A stretch of 64,000 nucleotides of DNA from Mortierella sp. BCC40632 (taxonomy: Eukaryota; Mortierellomycota; Mortierellomycetes; Mortierellales; Mortierellaceae), in NCBI GenBank assembly GCA_011634665.1, contig WAEK01000026.1:62001-126000 (forward strand), read 5' to 3'. The notes beneath the pieces were generated by a model that ran no database searches, was not told the DNA's origin, and was given only the letters and a program-made list of their open reading frames with translations. Positions 24,632 to 37,677 of this stretch are shown in pieces. The stretch's first letter is position 1. Each line of letters starts with the position of its first letter. A program made the translations under genes and the position numbers.

Positions 24632-26168
24632 ATGGGAGGAGGCGACTTGGTAAGATCCCCAGCCCAGGGCCTAGGGCTGCCAAATGCAAGACTACTTTTG
24701 GGTTGAGACTCTTTAGAATATTAACCATCTCAATTTGTAACATCCATTCCTCTTTTAGAATTTGAAAAAGTCATGGCATCCTGCCACACTCCGCAATCAG
24801 GAGAAGGTCTGGAAGGAAGAACGCAAGGCAGCTGATGAAGAAAAGAAACTTCAACAGCTCCGCAAGGAGCTGGAGGAGGAAAGACAAATCCAGGAACTCC
24901 AACGCATGCAGGAACAGGCGGGTGGTAAGAAGAGAAACGACCGACTCGACTGGATGTACCAAGCAGCACCGACATCAGCACAGCAGGATGAGAGTGCACT
25001 TGAAGACTATCTATTAGGAAAACGTCGAGTTGACGACATCCTAAAGAAGGATTCTGGACTAAAAACACTGAGCAAAGACTCGAACATGTTCATGAACAAT
25101 GCAACCAATGCCAATTCACTCAGAGACACACAGGCCAAGATCAGAGAAGACCCCTTGTTGGCTATTAAGCGGCGGGAACAGGCAGGACTCGAAGCCTTGC
25201 TAAAGAACCCAATCAAGATGCGGCAGCTCAAGGATAGCAAGGACGGAAAGAGCTCCAAAGATAAGGATAGTAAGAAAAAGTCAAAAAAGAGCAAAGACGA
25301 CAAGCACGATAGAGAGGACCGACACAAACGACGATCCGACTCGGACCACAAAAAGCACCGCCGTTCTTCAAAAGAGAGTGACAATGAGAGTCATAGTGAT
25401 GACAGTCGTGAAAACCGTCGGGAACGCTCATCTCGAAAGCACTCCCGCCATTCATCTACCTCACGGGAAAGGAGAAGACCATCCCCTGAAAGAGATACTC
25501 AACAACGCAACGGCGACTCGTATAGCAGTAGTTCAAGGAGACCTGACAAAAGACACAGATCATATTCACCGACTCGATCCCAGTCTCGATCTCGATCTCC
25601 TTCCCCCAACCGGGACCGGTCATCAAGACACCACTCGTCTAGGAATCGATCCAGATCACCCTACTCCAGATCCACCCGTGACCGCTCCCGGTCACCGTCT
25701 CGCCATTATTCATCATCAAGAAGTAATCGATATGGAAGGTCACGATCTCGCTCACCAAGGTCTTCAAGACGCTCGCCACCTCCATCTCATCATGACCACC
25801 GGGCACGACCACGACCACGATCCCCAGAGCCAAGGTCATCAGAGCAGGGAAGGACAGCACCAGCAAAGGCTCAGAAGCCAGACGCAGAACAAGAATCGAA
25901 ACTTCGGGCGGCGCTCCTCGAAGATCGTGAACGGAGGTTGAAGGCGATGACTGAAGACGCCAATGCAGAAGAGGAGGCACGAAAGAAACGACTGGCAGAG
26001 ATCTCTAAACAGGAGGCAGAGGATCAAGCTGAAGACGAAAGTAAGCGGGCTGGACTCTCCAAGGGTAACCAAGCATCATTCCTTGTGAGTGCCCAAAAGT
26101 CTGCATACAATGGTATGAGCCTTGGAGACCGTGTGCATCGCGGACGGGCCACTCTTCAGAGAGCATAA
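24632..26168 (+). CDS. CWC25: Pre-mRNA splicing factor Cwc25
   Basis: Two exons (24632-24649 and 24759-26168) give 475 aa. The first exon is only 18 nt and encodes MGGGDL; splicing gives MGGGDLNLKKSWHP, the hallmark N-terminus of Cwc25. Cwc25 joins the spliceosome after Prp2 action and promotes the first transesterification. The N-terminal region then shows NQEKVWKEERKAADEEKKL, RLDWMYQ and LEDYLLGKRRVDDIL, all conserved in the family. From about residue 170 the protein becomes Lys/Ser- and then Arg/Ser-rich (SRSRSPSPNRDRSSR), an SR-like tail absent from the short yeast protein. It closes with a conserved basic end (YNGMSLGDRVHRGRATLQRA). Identification is firm. Confidence 0.93.
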
Positions 26169-26533
26169 CTTGAGAGTGACAGTGGAGAGTAAAGAAATCC
26201 AACGGTGATAATAAAATAAAAGTATGCCTATGAGATCGACAATGAAGCGTCCGAGCTCCTCGGAGGGGGGAGAGAGAGAGAAATGGTGTTTCTATAACCC
26301 AGAGAGACGTGAACACGTTCAATAGGGCGGGCGAAATTCTGGATTTTTATTCCCTCTCTCCTTCACTTGCTTGACCTTTTGTTTTCTCTTTCACGCTTCC
26401 CCCAGAACCACAAGAGCCGCGTGAACCAGACCCTTTTTTTTTTTTCTTTTCGCTTCTTCTCTTTTCTTTCTTTACCCCCGCTACCATTGTCTTTGCTTTT
26501 ATCTTGTCAGCATCCTTGCCAATCATCCATCGA
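26169..26533. other. Spacer between CWC25 and RAB3GAP2
   Basis: Short 3'/5' intergenic region with pyrimidine-rich leader sequence (26430-26480) ahead of the next start. No gene is seen. Confidence 0.5.
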
Positions 26534-28506
26534 ATGGCACATCATCGCTGGGAATTGGTTCCGCATGGGTTTATCCCACACGATGTCCTCTCCATCCTTC
26601 TCGGGTCCTTGCCCAAGGTGCCAGGTACAATCACTCAACTCGAACTCTTTTTTCTTTTTCTTTTTCTTTTTTCTTTTCTCTCTTAGATGTCCATGTCCTA
26701 GGCAGGACTAGATTGCATTGTCCTAGGATGGTGTTTTTATGGCGACTGGGTATTCATGCTTGCTTAGAGTCTCTGACACTAAAGCCTTCGAATGGCCATT
26801 TTTTTTTTTTTTTTTTCCGCTTTTAAATAAATATTTTTCTCGTCTGTGCAGACCCACAGCAAGAAGAAGAGGCACTTGAACGTCAAAACTCAAATCACGA
26901 TGACCGCTTGTCAGACGACGACGAGGAAGAAGATACCAGGAGGAGCGACAACTTGATCAACGATATCGATACTGACAGCGCCTCGTTTGTCGGGACATTA
27001 TCATCAGAAAACCAAGAACTTGGCAGCACAGCAGGGAAGAACGCGAACGATGACGACAACCAACGCTCGTGGAATATCCCAGATGACGAATGGGCATGGT
27101 CGGACGAAGAATCAGCAACGGCAACATCAGGTTCTTCAAGAACCAACGAACGGACCAATGGAGCAGGAGCTCGTTCTCTTGCATCGGCCTCCTCAACGAC
27201 GTCTATGCCACCTGAGAAAGCAAATACTGGAGAAAGATATAGAAACACGCTGGATGTGCCTTCCAGATCACAAAAGGACTCGCTCACTGGACTTGGCTTA
27301 ACAGACCCGAGTCAAAGTAAGCGGACCAGGACACAAGGAGCGAATGTGGGAACGGATTTGAAGGCGACCAAGGACTCGTCTTTGCTCATGCCAAAGTCCA
27401 CCAATATCTCTGCCTCTACTTCACCACTTGCTACTCCAAAACCACCACAGACATTTACAGGAAACTCAATGTCGTCCACACCTTCTTCTGAGATGACTGG
27501 ATCTCACCCTTTGAGTGTTGCTCAGGACCTCATCATTTCTGTTTGCGATAGTGGTCGGTACATCGCTTGTGCGAGCAAGAAACAGTTTGCTATCTTGGAA
27601 TATCAGTCATCTTCACCTTTGGATCGTTCTCCTCGCATGGACCGCATGACTGTATCCAGAGGAAGTTCGCCTCGAATTAGTACAAGAGAGTGGGTGTTGG
27701 TTGGACAAGGTTCAGGCGTCGAGACTTCATTGTAGGTTGACTACCAGTTTGATTTGAAAGAAAGCATGTTATCGACAACCGAAGGCGACACAGAAAAAAA
27801 AAAAAAAAAAGTCAACCTTTTTATTTGACCTTTACACATTTCTATTGACATCTTTAGGGATGCCATCACAGCAATCCAGTGCCTACCGCTCTATGTCCCA
27901 AGATCCGACAAAAGGTATTTATTACAAACTGGATTCTACTTTTGGGTTCAATCATGACATGCTTTTGTTTCCACCTATCACGACGTACTAACCGTGCTAC
28001 TGTCTTCCATAGCCAAGTGTATGTGGTGGCTGGATACAAATCTGGAATGATTCGAATTTTTAATGAGGTAATACCTGGATTTCACATGCGTCTTCAAGCT
28101 CTTTTTTTTTTTTACTTTCAGTCATCAATGACTTTGAAACAGAGGTTACTCTAACTTTCTTTTTTCTTTTTTTTATTATTCTTCTCAAACACCATATTGT
28201 TAGTCGGGTCAACTTGTCGTCATCCAACAACTGCATCACACGCCCGTTGTTTCTATCAAAACTCGTATCGGTGCTGGAAAGGTCCCAGGAGAGGACGAAG
28301 ATGAAATGACCATTGTTCATGAAGGTGGCAAGGTTGTTTGTATCGAAGGAGAAAGTCTTTGGGTTGTTTTACGTCTTTCTAGTGGATCCAGTCGTCATTC
28401 CGGTAGGTTGTGTCGAGGGCACTCAAATCTGAGACGATCCTCTATTCTTTTTGGTCACATTCTTCATCGCACTAAACATATCTTTCTCTTTCTTTCTTTC
28501 TTTCTT

Positions 28507-28540
<34 letters not shown>

Positions 28541-28769
28541 CTTACAGATTCAATGTCAATTCAATCCAGTCAAACACCCACCTTTGCATACAAGAAATGG
28601 TGCCTGCTCAACCAGGATTTAATGGTTGATATTGTTAGCTGTGGTATGTCGTATCTTCAGTAGGGGGAGAGAGGTGTTTTAAAGCATCCAGAATGATACT
28701 CGGAGAATTTCCTCCGAAAGCTACACTCTTGGGCTAGAAAAGACTAAGCCCATTTCCGGTTTTTTTCTT

Positions 28770-28805
<36 letters not shown>

Positions 28806-29983
28806 CTTTTTCTCACTTAGGCCCCGCACGTCGCAAACCAACTCTTTCAAATGGCTTCTCGTCTTCGTCGAGTTCATCCATGTATACCTCCCAAGCGACA
28901 GAACGGTTTGTGGCTGTAGGATCCAAGCCAATGATGGCCTTTTATGCATCCTCTAGCTCAACACGACCTCTTTTTTCTGCAACATCCTTGGCAACCCAGA
29001 TGGCAGCACGAGTGACAAGTGCAGTGTTTGGCTTTGCAAAATCAATATGGAGCAACTCGACCTCACGACCCAATTCGCCAGCACTTGGATCTGGGAATGA
29101 ACGAGGAAGTCCCGATATGAAGCGACTTTCGGGGCAGGGGATTCAAGAAGGTACAGGTGGACCTTTTGGAGCAATTTACCCATCCGCCATGGCCACTGCG
29201 ACTGAGGTTCCTGCTGTCCTCTGGCTTAGTGATTCACAACGGTGTATCCGACATGTTTCGATGGCTCCTTCACCTCCTCGAGGATCATGCTATCACTACC
29301 CATCCAAGCTTGCAGCAATGACGGATTCGTTAGGACGTGTGCTACTCGTGGATCTGGAAGAATGCGAAATTATTCGAATGTGGAAGGGTCTCCGTGGAGC
29401 CCGATGCGGTTGGATCCAAGAGGCAAGATTCGTCCGATCTAGAGGACAAGGACCCTCCGGAACTGGCGAAGCCAACACGACAATCAAAAAGTATTTGGCA
29501 CTCTATCTAGTGATTTATGCTCCCAAACGAGGTACGGTCGAGATTTATCCAGCACGACAAGGCAAACGGGCTGCTCTTTTGCAAGTTGGTTTGGGATGGA
29601 AGATTTGTACGACGTTCACAAGTCCTATTGGTAAGCCTGTTGTGCTGGATAAGCTACCAAATCCAAACTTGAGTACGACCCCAATGCCGTCTCACCTCCA
29701 GGTCCAAGAAAGCAACCTCACTGCCCCCACCCCGAACTTGACGACTGCGATGAACGAGCAGACACATCCAGGACTGGCGCGATGTCTACTAATTGGTCCA
29801 ACGGGCGAAGTACGACATGTGAGATCACGTCCATCGGATCGGTCCAATACGCCATCTATCTCGTCCAATGTAGCTTCGCCCGCGGTGCCGGATTCCAAAG
29901 TGTTTTCTTCCAACAATTCGGTTTACACTACTCCAGGAACTACGGACTCGATCGCTGCTCGTCTTGAGACTCTGAGCTCCTAG
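26534..29983 (+). CDS. RAB3GAP2: Rab3GAP regulatory subunit (N-terminal-domain type)
   Basis: Seven exons (26534-26624, 26852-27731, 27858-27914, 28013-28067, 28204-28402, 28548-28643, 28821-29983) give 846 aa. In animals the Rab3GAP1-Rab3GAP2 complex is a GAP for Rab3 and a GEF for Rab18. Recognisable blocks are a DDEWAW acidic-Trp motif, DLIISVCDSGRYIACASK, DAITAIQCLPLY, VVAGYKSGMIRIFNESGQL, IVHEGGKVVCIEGESL, FAYKKWCLLNQD, RFVAVGSKPMMAFYA, LGRVLLVDLEECEIIRMWKG and LVIYAPKRGTVEIY. These follow the order of the human RAB3GAP2 N-terminal beta-propeller-like domain. The protein stops soon after that domain, where the human protein runs to about 1,390 aa. A Ser/Thr-rich disordered insert fills residues about 70-290. 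Several introns carry poly(T) of 30-40 nt before the acceptor. Confidence 0.88.
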
Positions 29984-30123
29984 GATTCTTGATCTTTTTT
30001 TTTTTTTTTTTTTTCCTTGATTGATTGTTTGCTCGGCTTTAGTCCACATAGTGTCATTGAGTTGTTTTTAAATTCCGAAAAATAATCCTTTTCTAACTCG
30101 AATCATGGCTTCCGAAAACAAAT

Positions 30124-30159
<36 letters not shown>

Positions 30160-30604
30160 GTATTGTTTGGTGGTTGAAAGGGGGTCCGTGCTGTCTTCAT
30201 CTATTGCTGCAGCAATTGTTTGTGAAAGGGGGAGGGGGGACAATCAAAAATCCGCGTCCGCTCAGTCGTTTCAGTGAGCAACAGAATCCTTTTTTTTTTG
30301 CACCCAGCTCTTCTGCAGAGCTAGAGTAATGAAGAACTGTAGAACAAGGTCATCACTATCACCATTAAAATTGTAACAAAATACTCGGGGGGGAGGGGTA
30401 CTTTTTATAAAGTCGCAGTGTAATAGGTAGCGGTAATAGGAAGTAGTAGACAATGTTTCAATGATAAAAGGTTCTGCAATGCAAAGATGCTAAAAAGAGA
30501 GAGCAAGAGAGAAAGAAAGAAAGAGAACAAGCAAAATAGAAAAAAGAAAAAAAAAATAAAGAAAGAGAAAAGAAAATGAATCACCCTGCGTTCTTCCTAA
30601 ACTA
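29984..30604. other. Convergent 3' spacer between RAB3GAP2 and the 4EHP-like gene
   Basis: It holds a poly(T) run at 29996-30014, a GA microsatellite at about 30128-30154 and A-rich sequence near 30540. No gene is seen. Confidence 0.55.
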
Positions 30605-33600
30605 CTAAGGGTGCTGTTGCTGAAGTGACTCTCTCTCTCGCTGCTCCTTGAGTTGTTGTTGATGCTTTGCTTCAGATGCTGCCATGGCTGCTGCTGCAAG
30701 GGCCCTCACTCGTTCCTCTCGTGTTCGCTCACGTTCTGCCCGCTCCTTCTCTAACCGTTCCTTGCCAAGTTGCATAATCCGCTCCTGCTCTCTGGACAAT
30801 GTCAACGTCGACACAGACTCTCGCTCTCGTTCTCGCTCTCGTTCTCGCTCACGCAAAAGTTGTTGCTGTTGTGCAAAAGCCTCGAACGATTGATATTCAG
30901 CAGAAGGTCCATGACCAGAAGGCGTCGTGGGACCATTGCTCATTCGTGGAACTGACGACAAATGTGGACTGGATACACTCGCAGTCGAAGTTGTATGACT
31001 GCCAGTGACCCCGTTCTCCTTGAGATTCACAGTCGCACTCGAAGGTCCAACGGCAGGTGTTTGGGGTGTTGATGGAACTCCAGAACCAGCTGCAGCGTCC
31101 GCTCCCGTTGTTCCAGCCGTTGCTGCCGCTGCGGCAGCAGCAGCATCCTTGGCTTTTTGCTTTTCTTCCTTTCGGCTGTCAAAGTGTTTCTTGTACTTGG
31201 CGACACGTACAAGTTCATCAGCTCCGCTGGCTGCTAGTTCCTGAATCAACACACCACGGATATGAGCCAACGCTTCTGGTGAATCGTCCGATCCAAGCCA
31301 GACCTCGACACGATCTCCTCTAGCTCTCCTTGCGAATACTAAGATCACAGGATCGATAAAAAAAAAATTGTTTAGTATTAACAGTCAGGCACTAATTTGG
31401 ATCTAACAGTCAGGCTAAAAGTAGCGAGTCGCACATCCTTGTTCACACTTACCAGCACCAGTGCCTTCACCATTCAGGTCCAGGACATCTCCAGCCATGA
31501 GAATCAAGACTGTTTCCCACACAACGTCCAAGAGAGCACGAGGAGGACAAAGGGTCAAGCGACCACCATACTTGTTTTTGGGATCCTCCCACATGGGTTT
31601 GATCCCCTTCTTGAACCAATGCAGATTCTGATTCACTTTCATGGTCGCAGGTCGAACTCGCTCACGAACATATTTCCAAGAGGTGGCAAACTGGGGAACA
31701 GTATGACAACTAAAAAGAGGTGTGATGGCACTCGAATATGCATCCTGAACTCCGTTCTTGTCCTTGGCTCGTGAGGTATCTGAAAAGAATAGAGTCCTAA
31801 AGATTAAGAATGTCTTTATGATTAGTGATGGAAAGACAAAAAAAAAAAAAAAAAAAAATATAATATAATATATGCGCACCACAGAACACACCTCCACCAT
31901 ACTCCATTGCTCCAAAATACAAAGACATGCATGTTATAAAAAAATCCTACACACAAGGATGTTGGATCGAGTCATGCATAATAAACAATACATCACACAC
32001 ACACACACACACACAAGTACACACGCATGCATCGCGCACGCGAGCACACATACCATTCATCAGAGAGAGGCATCTCATCTGGATATTGTCTTGCAGACAA
32101 AAAGAGGCGGATTCTTTCCAACTCTTCAAGTTGAGCATCTCCCTTGGCCCAGTTAGGGAAGAAACCATTCTGGATCATAGGGGTTGTCACCATCTGAAGT
32201 CGATTGTAATAATCGTCGTCATCATCACCATACTCGCCTCCACCGGGGGTCATGGGGGTCATAGGAGTCATGGGAGTTCGTTGCGAGTGTTGGAGAGGTC
32301 TCATCGAAAAATAATCGGATGGAGTCTCACGAGCACTCCTGGGTGAGAATGCAGCGGCCGAGTTCTCGTTCACGGTCTGAAGATAGAGGTTATGGCTCGA
32401 GCGAGTGCTTGTGAGTCGCGCAGGACGAGGTCCACGACGATCCGACAGAGTGTTGGCGTTGTTGCCGTTGGCCATTGGATTCGCAGTGATAATACTTGTG
32501 TTGATAGTTGGAGGAGTAGGCCTAGAAACAGAGACAGTCGTCAAAGGTGGCTCAGGCGTGACACTCTGTGGACGCGAGGCTGTCAACGGACTCAGGGGAG
32601 TAGTCGTGGTCGTGTTGGTCTGAGAAGAGGGGATGATGTGACTGGTGACCCAAGAGGGCGTCTGTGGCACGGGTGGGACTGCTCCATTCGCACTAGCATT
32701 GCTCTCTGCCCGGGCTCGGTTGCGAGACCGGGACCGAGACCGTGTCCTGTTCTTCTTGGCTTCTCCTTCGCCTTGCTGTCCATCCTCTGCTGTCTCTACT
32801 GACTCCTTGTCCTTTTCTGTCTGTGCCGTTGCTCCTCCTTCCGTGCTCTTGTCCTTGCAGTTCTTGCGACTCCTGGAGCGCCGACGACGGCTGGGCGTCG
32901 TGGGCGTCGTTGGAGATCCCGCAGGAGCCTGTTGGGCTGGTTCCGCGGTATTGCTTCCAACGAGGTTGAGAGGTGGCGGTGCCGCCTTGCGAGTTCGGTT
33001 AGTAGCGTTAGGAGTGTTGGTCGATTTTAATCCTGCCTCAGCTGACTTGGACGACGACGATGATGATGATGACGACGACGACGAGTCTGAAAAGTCCGAA
33101 GAGGTCTTTGTCGATGGTGAAGGCGAACGGGGGAGTGGCTCCGCGGGATGAAGGGTCGAAGAGTCCTCACTAGCCTGTGAAGGCGAGCTACGTCGAGGAG
33201 GTCGTGTGCTGTTGTCGATTGTGGACTTTCGCTGTTGTGAGTTCACGGTGGGAGTCCCGTTGGTTGCGCCTGCGCTTGGACTCGCCTTGGATTCAGCGGC
33301 TGCTCTCAGACGACTGCCTGGAGGTCGGTATGGCTGAGAAGCTGCTGCTGTTGCAGACACTGTTGGGTTGCCTTTGGCTTGGTCCTCGTCCATAGAGACC
33401 ATCGAGGCCCAAGAGAGGCGCTTGTCGACGACTGGCACAGTCTTGTTGTCAGTTGAGACAGGTCCTGATGTAGCGGCAGTTGAAAGAAAGTTATCGTTCT
33501 GGTTCACGACGATAGTCTCGATGATGACTGGGGTCTGGTCCTGGTTCTCGTTTTGGTTCTGGCTCTGGTCCTGGTCCTGGTTCTGAAGAGAAGGCGTTTC

Positions 33601-35262
33601 TTTAGTCAAGGCGTTGATGTCGCTAGGGTTGGTGCTAGAAGAAGTAGCGGTGGGTCTGACACAGCTCTCTGGGTCAAACTCATAATCAACAAGAGGAATG
33701 TCAGGCGTGTCTCCAACAGGGAGCTGGTGTGCACATGCGACAGACTCGTCCTGGCCAGAGAGCTTGACGGTGAAGTTGTTGGAAGGATGGTAAAGAGTCG
33801 GGGTGCAATAAGCGTGCTTGCGTTTGCGGGCAAAAGGAGAGACAGGAAGTGAGGTTGGGCCGTCAGCCCCAGGCAGCTTTAGTCGAGGAGACGTGTACGG
33901 CGAAGGGAACTCGTGAGGGATAGAGTATGCGAAAAATGGAGGCACGGACACACTGCCGCGAGTGCTCCTGCCCAGAATCATGGAGCTGGGTCGAGAGGAG
34001 ATGGAAGGGGAGGCGAGGGGGAGAGAATGTGAGTGTGAGTCGCGGAGAGACGAGAGCGAGGGGGTGTTGCTGCTATTGCTGCCTAAAGCACTGAGGTCTG
34101 GTGTCGAGTAGCGGTTGGCTGATGATGCTGACGATGGCGGCGACGACCCCGTCGATGAGGACGGCGATGGTGAGAGCGGCGAGAGCGGTGAGAGCGGAGG
34201 CAAGAGCGACGCCCCAAGGGCATCTTTTCCATCAACGAGCATAGGCGAGAGCAGTGAGGATGGGTCCACTGCAACGCTGGATCCAATCGAGAGCTTGGGT
34301 AGGGGTGTTGATGTTGTTGTTGTTGTTGTTGTTGTTGCTGTCGATGCTATTGTTGTCGTCAATGTGATCGTCGTCGTTTCTGAAGATGTTGCCGTGGTTG
34401 TTGTCATGGGTGGACCCAACAGCGAAACAGGAGTGGTGGTAGAAAGGCCAGAGACAGAGACAGAAGAGGCAGGTAGAGTGGTTCCAGTGATATCAGTAGT
34501 GAGCAGGGTCGATGAAGAAGAAGGCGACGATGAGGCAAGGACAGAAAGAGGTGGCAGATCCATGTTCTCGGTCGAGGCAGCGGCAATGGCCTGCTTCAGG
34601 TCCTGAACTGTGACCGTGGAGCCGTTACGGCTATGGGTACGGTAATGTGTCTTGAGATGTGGCTGGTCCTTTGGTGGCGCGAGCGATCCGTGTGCCTGCG
34701 CTGATGCAGGTGCCGATGCAGATGCAGAAACGGCCAACACGGACGCAGCAACAGGCTCGATGGCTGCTGTGCTGCTGCTCGGAGAGGAAACCATCGCAGA
34801 AGGACCGGTGGCCGTAGAGTGGAGCTTCGTCTGATCGGCTCTACTTTCCGTGTTTCCATCCTCAGAGCCCTGGGCAGGATGACCATGACTGTGACCATTC
34901 ACCTGGCCGTTACTCTGGCCGTTGCTCTGGCCATTGGTCTGGTCAACGGCCTTGGGCGGAAAGACAAAGTCGGGATTCAAGCCCTCGCCCAGGCCACGCG
35001 AGAGACGTCGAGCACGCATTGCTGCTTTGACAGCAGCTGCAGTCTCGGACGAAGGGACAGGGGGAAGTGGCCTAGAGAGACGACGGCGGCCTGTAGGGGC
35101 TGCATGATGACCATCGGTCGCAGGCAAAGACGAAATGTGAGAGTGATCGTGGTTATGGTAGTGCTCGTCGTGACCAGGTGCAAAAGAAGTGGTAGCCGAT
35201 GCTGGCGAATGCTCTGGCTGTGAGTGTTCAGCGTTGCTGAGATGCTGGTTCAAGGCAGACAT
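30605..35262 (-). CDS. 4EHP-class (eIF4E2-like) cap-binding protein with giant N-terminal extension
   Basis: Three exons (32054-35262, 31453-31796, 30605-31338) sum to 1,428 aa. The eIF4E fold occupies only about residues 1065-1210: DEWTLFFSDTSR (Trp1070), DAYSSAITPLF (Tyr1090), FATSWKYV (Trp1110), WFKKGIKPMWEDPKNKYGG (Trp1139, Glu1140) and GAVFARRARGDRVEVWLG. A Tyr where eIF4E has its first cap-stacking Trp is the mark of class II eIF4E (4EHP), a translational repressor. The first 1,065 residues are disordered: Ser/Thr/Pro-rich with poly-Thr and poly-Ser blocks, RSRSRSRNR and MTPMTPMTP. A 110-residue Ala-, Glu- and Arg-rich helical tail follows the core. CA repeats lie inside intron 1. The class assignment is strong; the role of the extension is unknown. 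Confidence 0.87.
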
Positions 35263-36367
35263 GGATTCGATAGAGTGTGTGCACCGAGGTGATCGGTTGG
35301 TCGGGGAAGAGGAAGGTGGAGGCAGAGCCGGGATTCGAGTGGCGCCACGAGATCAATGGGCGATGCGGGACGTTGGAGAAGGGCGGCCGCGTGTCGAGAG
35401 CGGAGGAGAAAATGGGGCGGGCAGAGAAAGCGGACTAGAGCGGGAAAAAGCAAAGCCAGGGGATGGGGGCAGGGGTCTGGAGATGAAAGAGTTACTGCAA
35501 GGGGTTGATGAAGCACGAGAGCGGAAGATTATACGGCAGGAGTGATGGCGCTAGAAGGAAGGAAGGTCGATTGTAGATGGATTTAATGTGCAGCCAAAAA
35601 TAGACGACCAGACCGAATCGAAGGCCGATGAAAAGAGGAAAGAAAGAGAGAGATTTAATGAAAAAATGAATTTAATGACCAGGGAGAGAGATTGGAATAT
35701 TGAAAAGATGAAACGATGGATGGAAAAACAGACGGATTTGAAACAGATGGGAGAAAAATATATTAAGGAGAAGAGAAGAGAGAAGAGAGAAGAGAGAGGA
35801 GAGGAGAAGAGAGAGAAAGAGAGAGAGAAAGAGAGACAGAGAGAAAGAGAGAGAGAAAGAGCAAATTGAGAAAGAGAGAGTGAGCAGAGAGTGGAAGTGT
35901 GAGAGAGTACGAGACGAGAGAGATATCGAGTGATGGGCAAACAGACACGAGAACAGAAAGAGAAAGAAAGAACCGTTTATGCGACGAAATCTATCGCCAA
36001 CAAGGTTTGAGATCCAACGTGCAGCCCACCGGCCTCTCACCAAACCCTCTGGAGCGTTTGGGATGCGCCCACCCCACGCCATTGCCATGTCTCCAGGAGG
36101 TGGTGATGGGGCCTTTTTTTTTCTTTTTTTTTTTTTTTTTTTTTTTTTGTTTGTTTTGCATGCCTAGTGTCCCATACCCTAACTTATCTTTCACTCTCAT
36201 TCTTTCATCTTTTTGTCCGACTCAAGGTTAATGAGGTGTTGTGTTTATATTACAGCGCGTGTGTTTGTGCTCATTCCCGCTCGCTTCTCTTGCTTCTCTT
36301 GCTCTTCTGCGCAAATGAACACCCCTCAAAGTGGTCCCAGCATCGAGGAGGATGAACCTTCACCCCA

Positions 36368-36368
<1 letters not shown>

Positions 36369-36410
<42 letters not shown>
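36369..36410. repeat. (CA)21 microsatellite
   Basis: An uninterrupted CA run in the long spacer upstream of FLX1. Confidence 0.95.
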
Positions 36411-36414
<4 letters not shown>

Positions 36415-37589
36415 ACACAACACAAACACCCAACACAATGCACCCACCCCCCAGGGCGCCAACTCTTTCTCCAAGCATCTGTATTTTCGAACAATGGCCC
36501 TTTATGGCAAAGAGAGAAAGCGAATAAGAGAGAAAGAGAAATAAAGAAAGTGAGTAGATGCTCAGTCCTGCAGATGACAAACACCGGCAATGTGCCTGAT
36601 CAGACATCCCACACTTCCGGGTTCACTCTCTCGGCCACAAGGCCGTCCTTTTCTTCCTGTCCAGAGCCCCTCGCCCATGTCTCGCTCCCTGTACCCCCAA
36701 TATCCAACTGAGACTCGGCGACTCGGTGTGCAGAATCACCCGCAGGAGTATCCACCAAAATGACCACCCGTTACGGCCTCCAATGCCCAAGGTTGAGTCG
36801 ATGCACATGGCAGGGGCGAGGAAGGATAATGTGGGCACGAGTCGACTGGGCACGAGGCGGGGCCAGATAGCCTGTGGACCCACTCCAGACCTATTGCTTC
36901 TTCCTGTGCTCTTTTTGCGCTCTCACAACAGAAGCTCTCTTGACATCTTTGTCCCCTTGCTCCATTCAGCGCCGCCAGCGAGCCTGTGGTGCGCTCAGCA
37001 TTGCCTTTGACCACAAGCAGGACAAGCACTGGGCACTAAGAAGAGTTCACCCGACTGCGTCTGGATGAGCTCACAGTCTGCGGCGAGTGCTGAGCCCCAT
37101 CCCGCCTTTTGAGTACGATTGTGAGGTGTCGATTACGTTTACGCCTAGGCGCTCGAGTGACCCTACCGACGGTGTGTACTCCAGTGTGACCGACCATCTG
37201 TAGACCATCGGTGAAGATAGTTTGTGGAAGAGTGCATGGCATGTGCATGTATAAGACGCCCACACAACCACACACAGTGTTGGCAGCCGCGACGAGGTGT
37301 TTTTTGCTCGGTTGTAGGTTTGCCCTGAAGCCCGGTTGTGATTTCAGATGTGAGTCTCGACTGAGAGATTGAGAGAGAAGGTTAGAGATTGAGAGGCTCT
37401 TGCGCTAGAATCTTTGGAAAAAAAGAACGGCCCGGAGGGTAGCGGAGACGTCTCATCTCCTTTCCTCCATCCCTCCAGGGGGGATGAAAGAGAGGTCATC
37501 CAAAAAATGCCACGTGTGCAAGATCGACGTCTTTTTTGCCACCAATCCTTGATGGGAATGCTATTCTCTCGCACACCCTCTTTCTCTTT

Positions 37590-37646
37590 CTCTCTCCTCT
37601 CTCTCCCTCTCTCTTATTTTCTCTCTCTCTATCTCTCTCTCTCTAT

Positions 37647-37677
<31 letters not shown>

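Noticed and set aside
36316..36527. Open frame starting MNTPQSGPSIEEDEPSP
   Set aside because: Most of it is translated CA microsatellite and no continuation could be joined.
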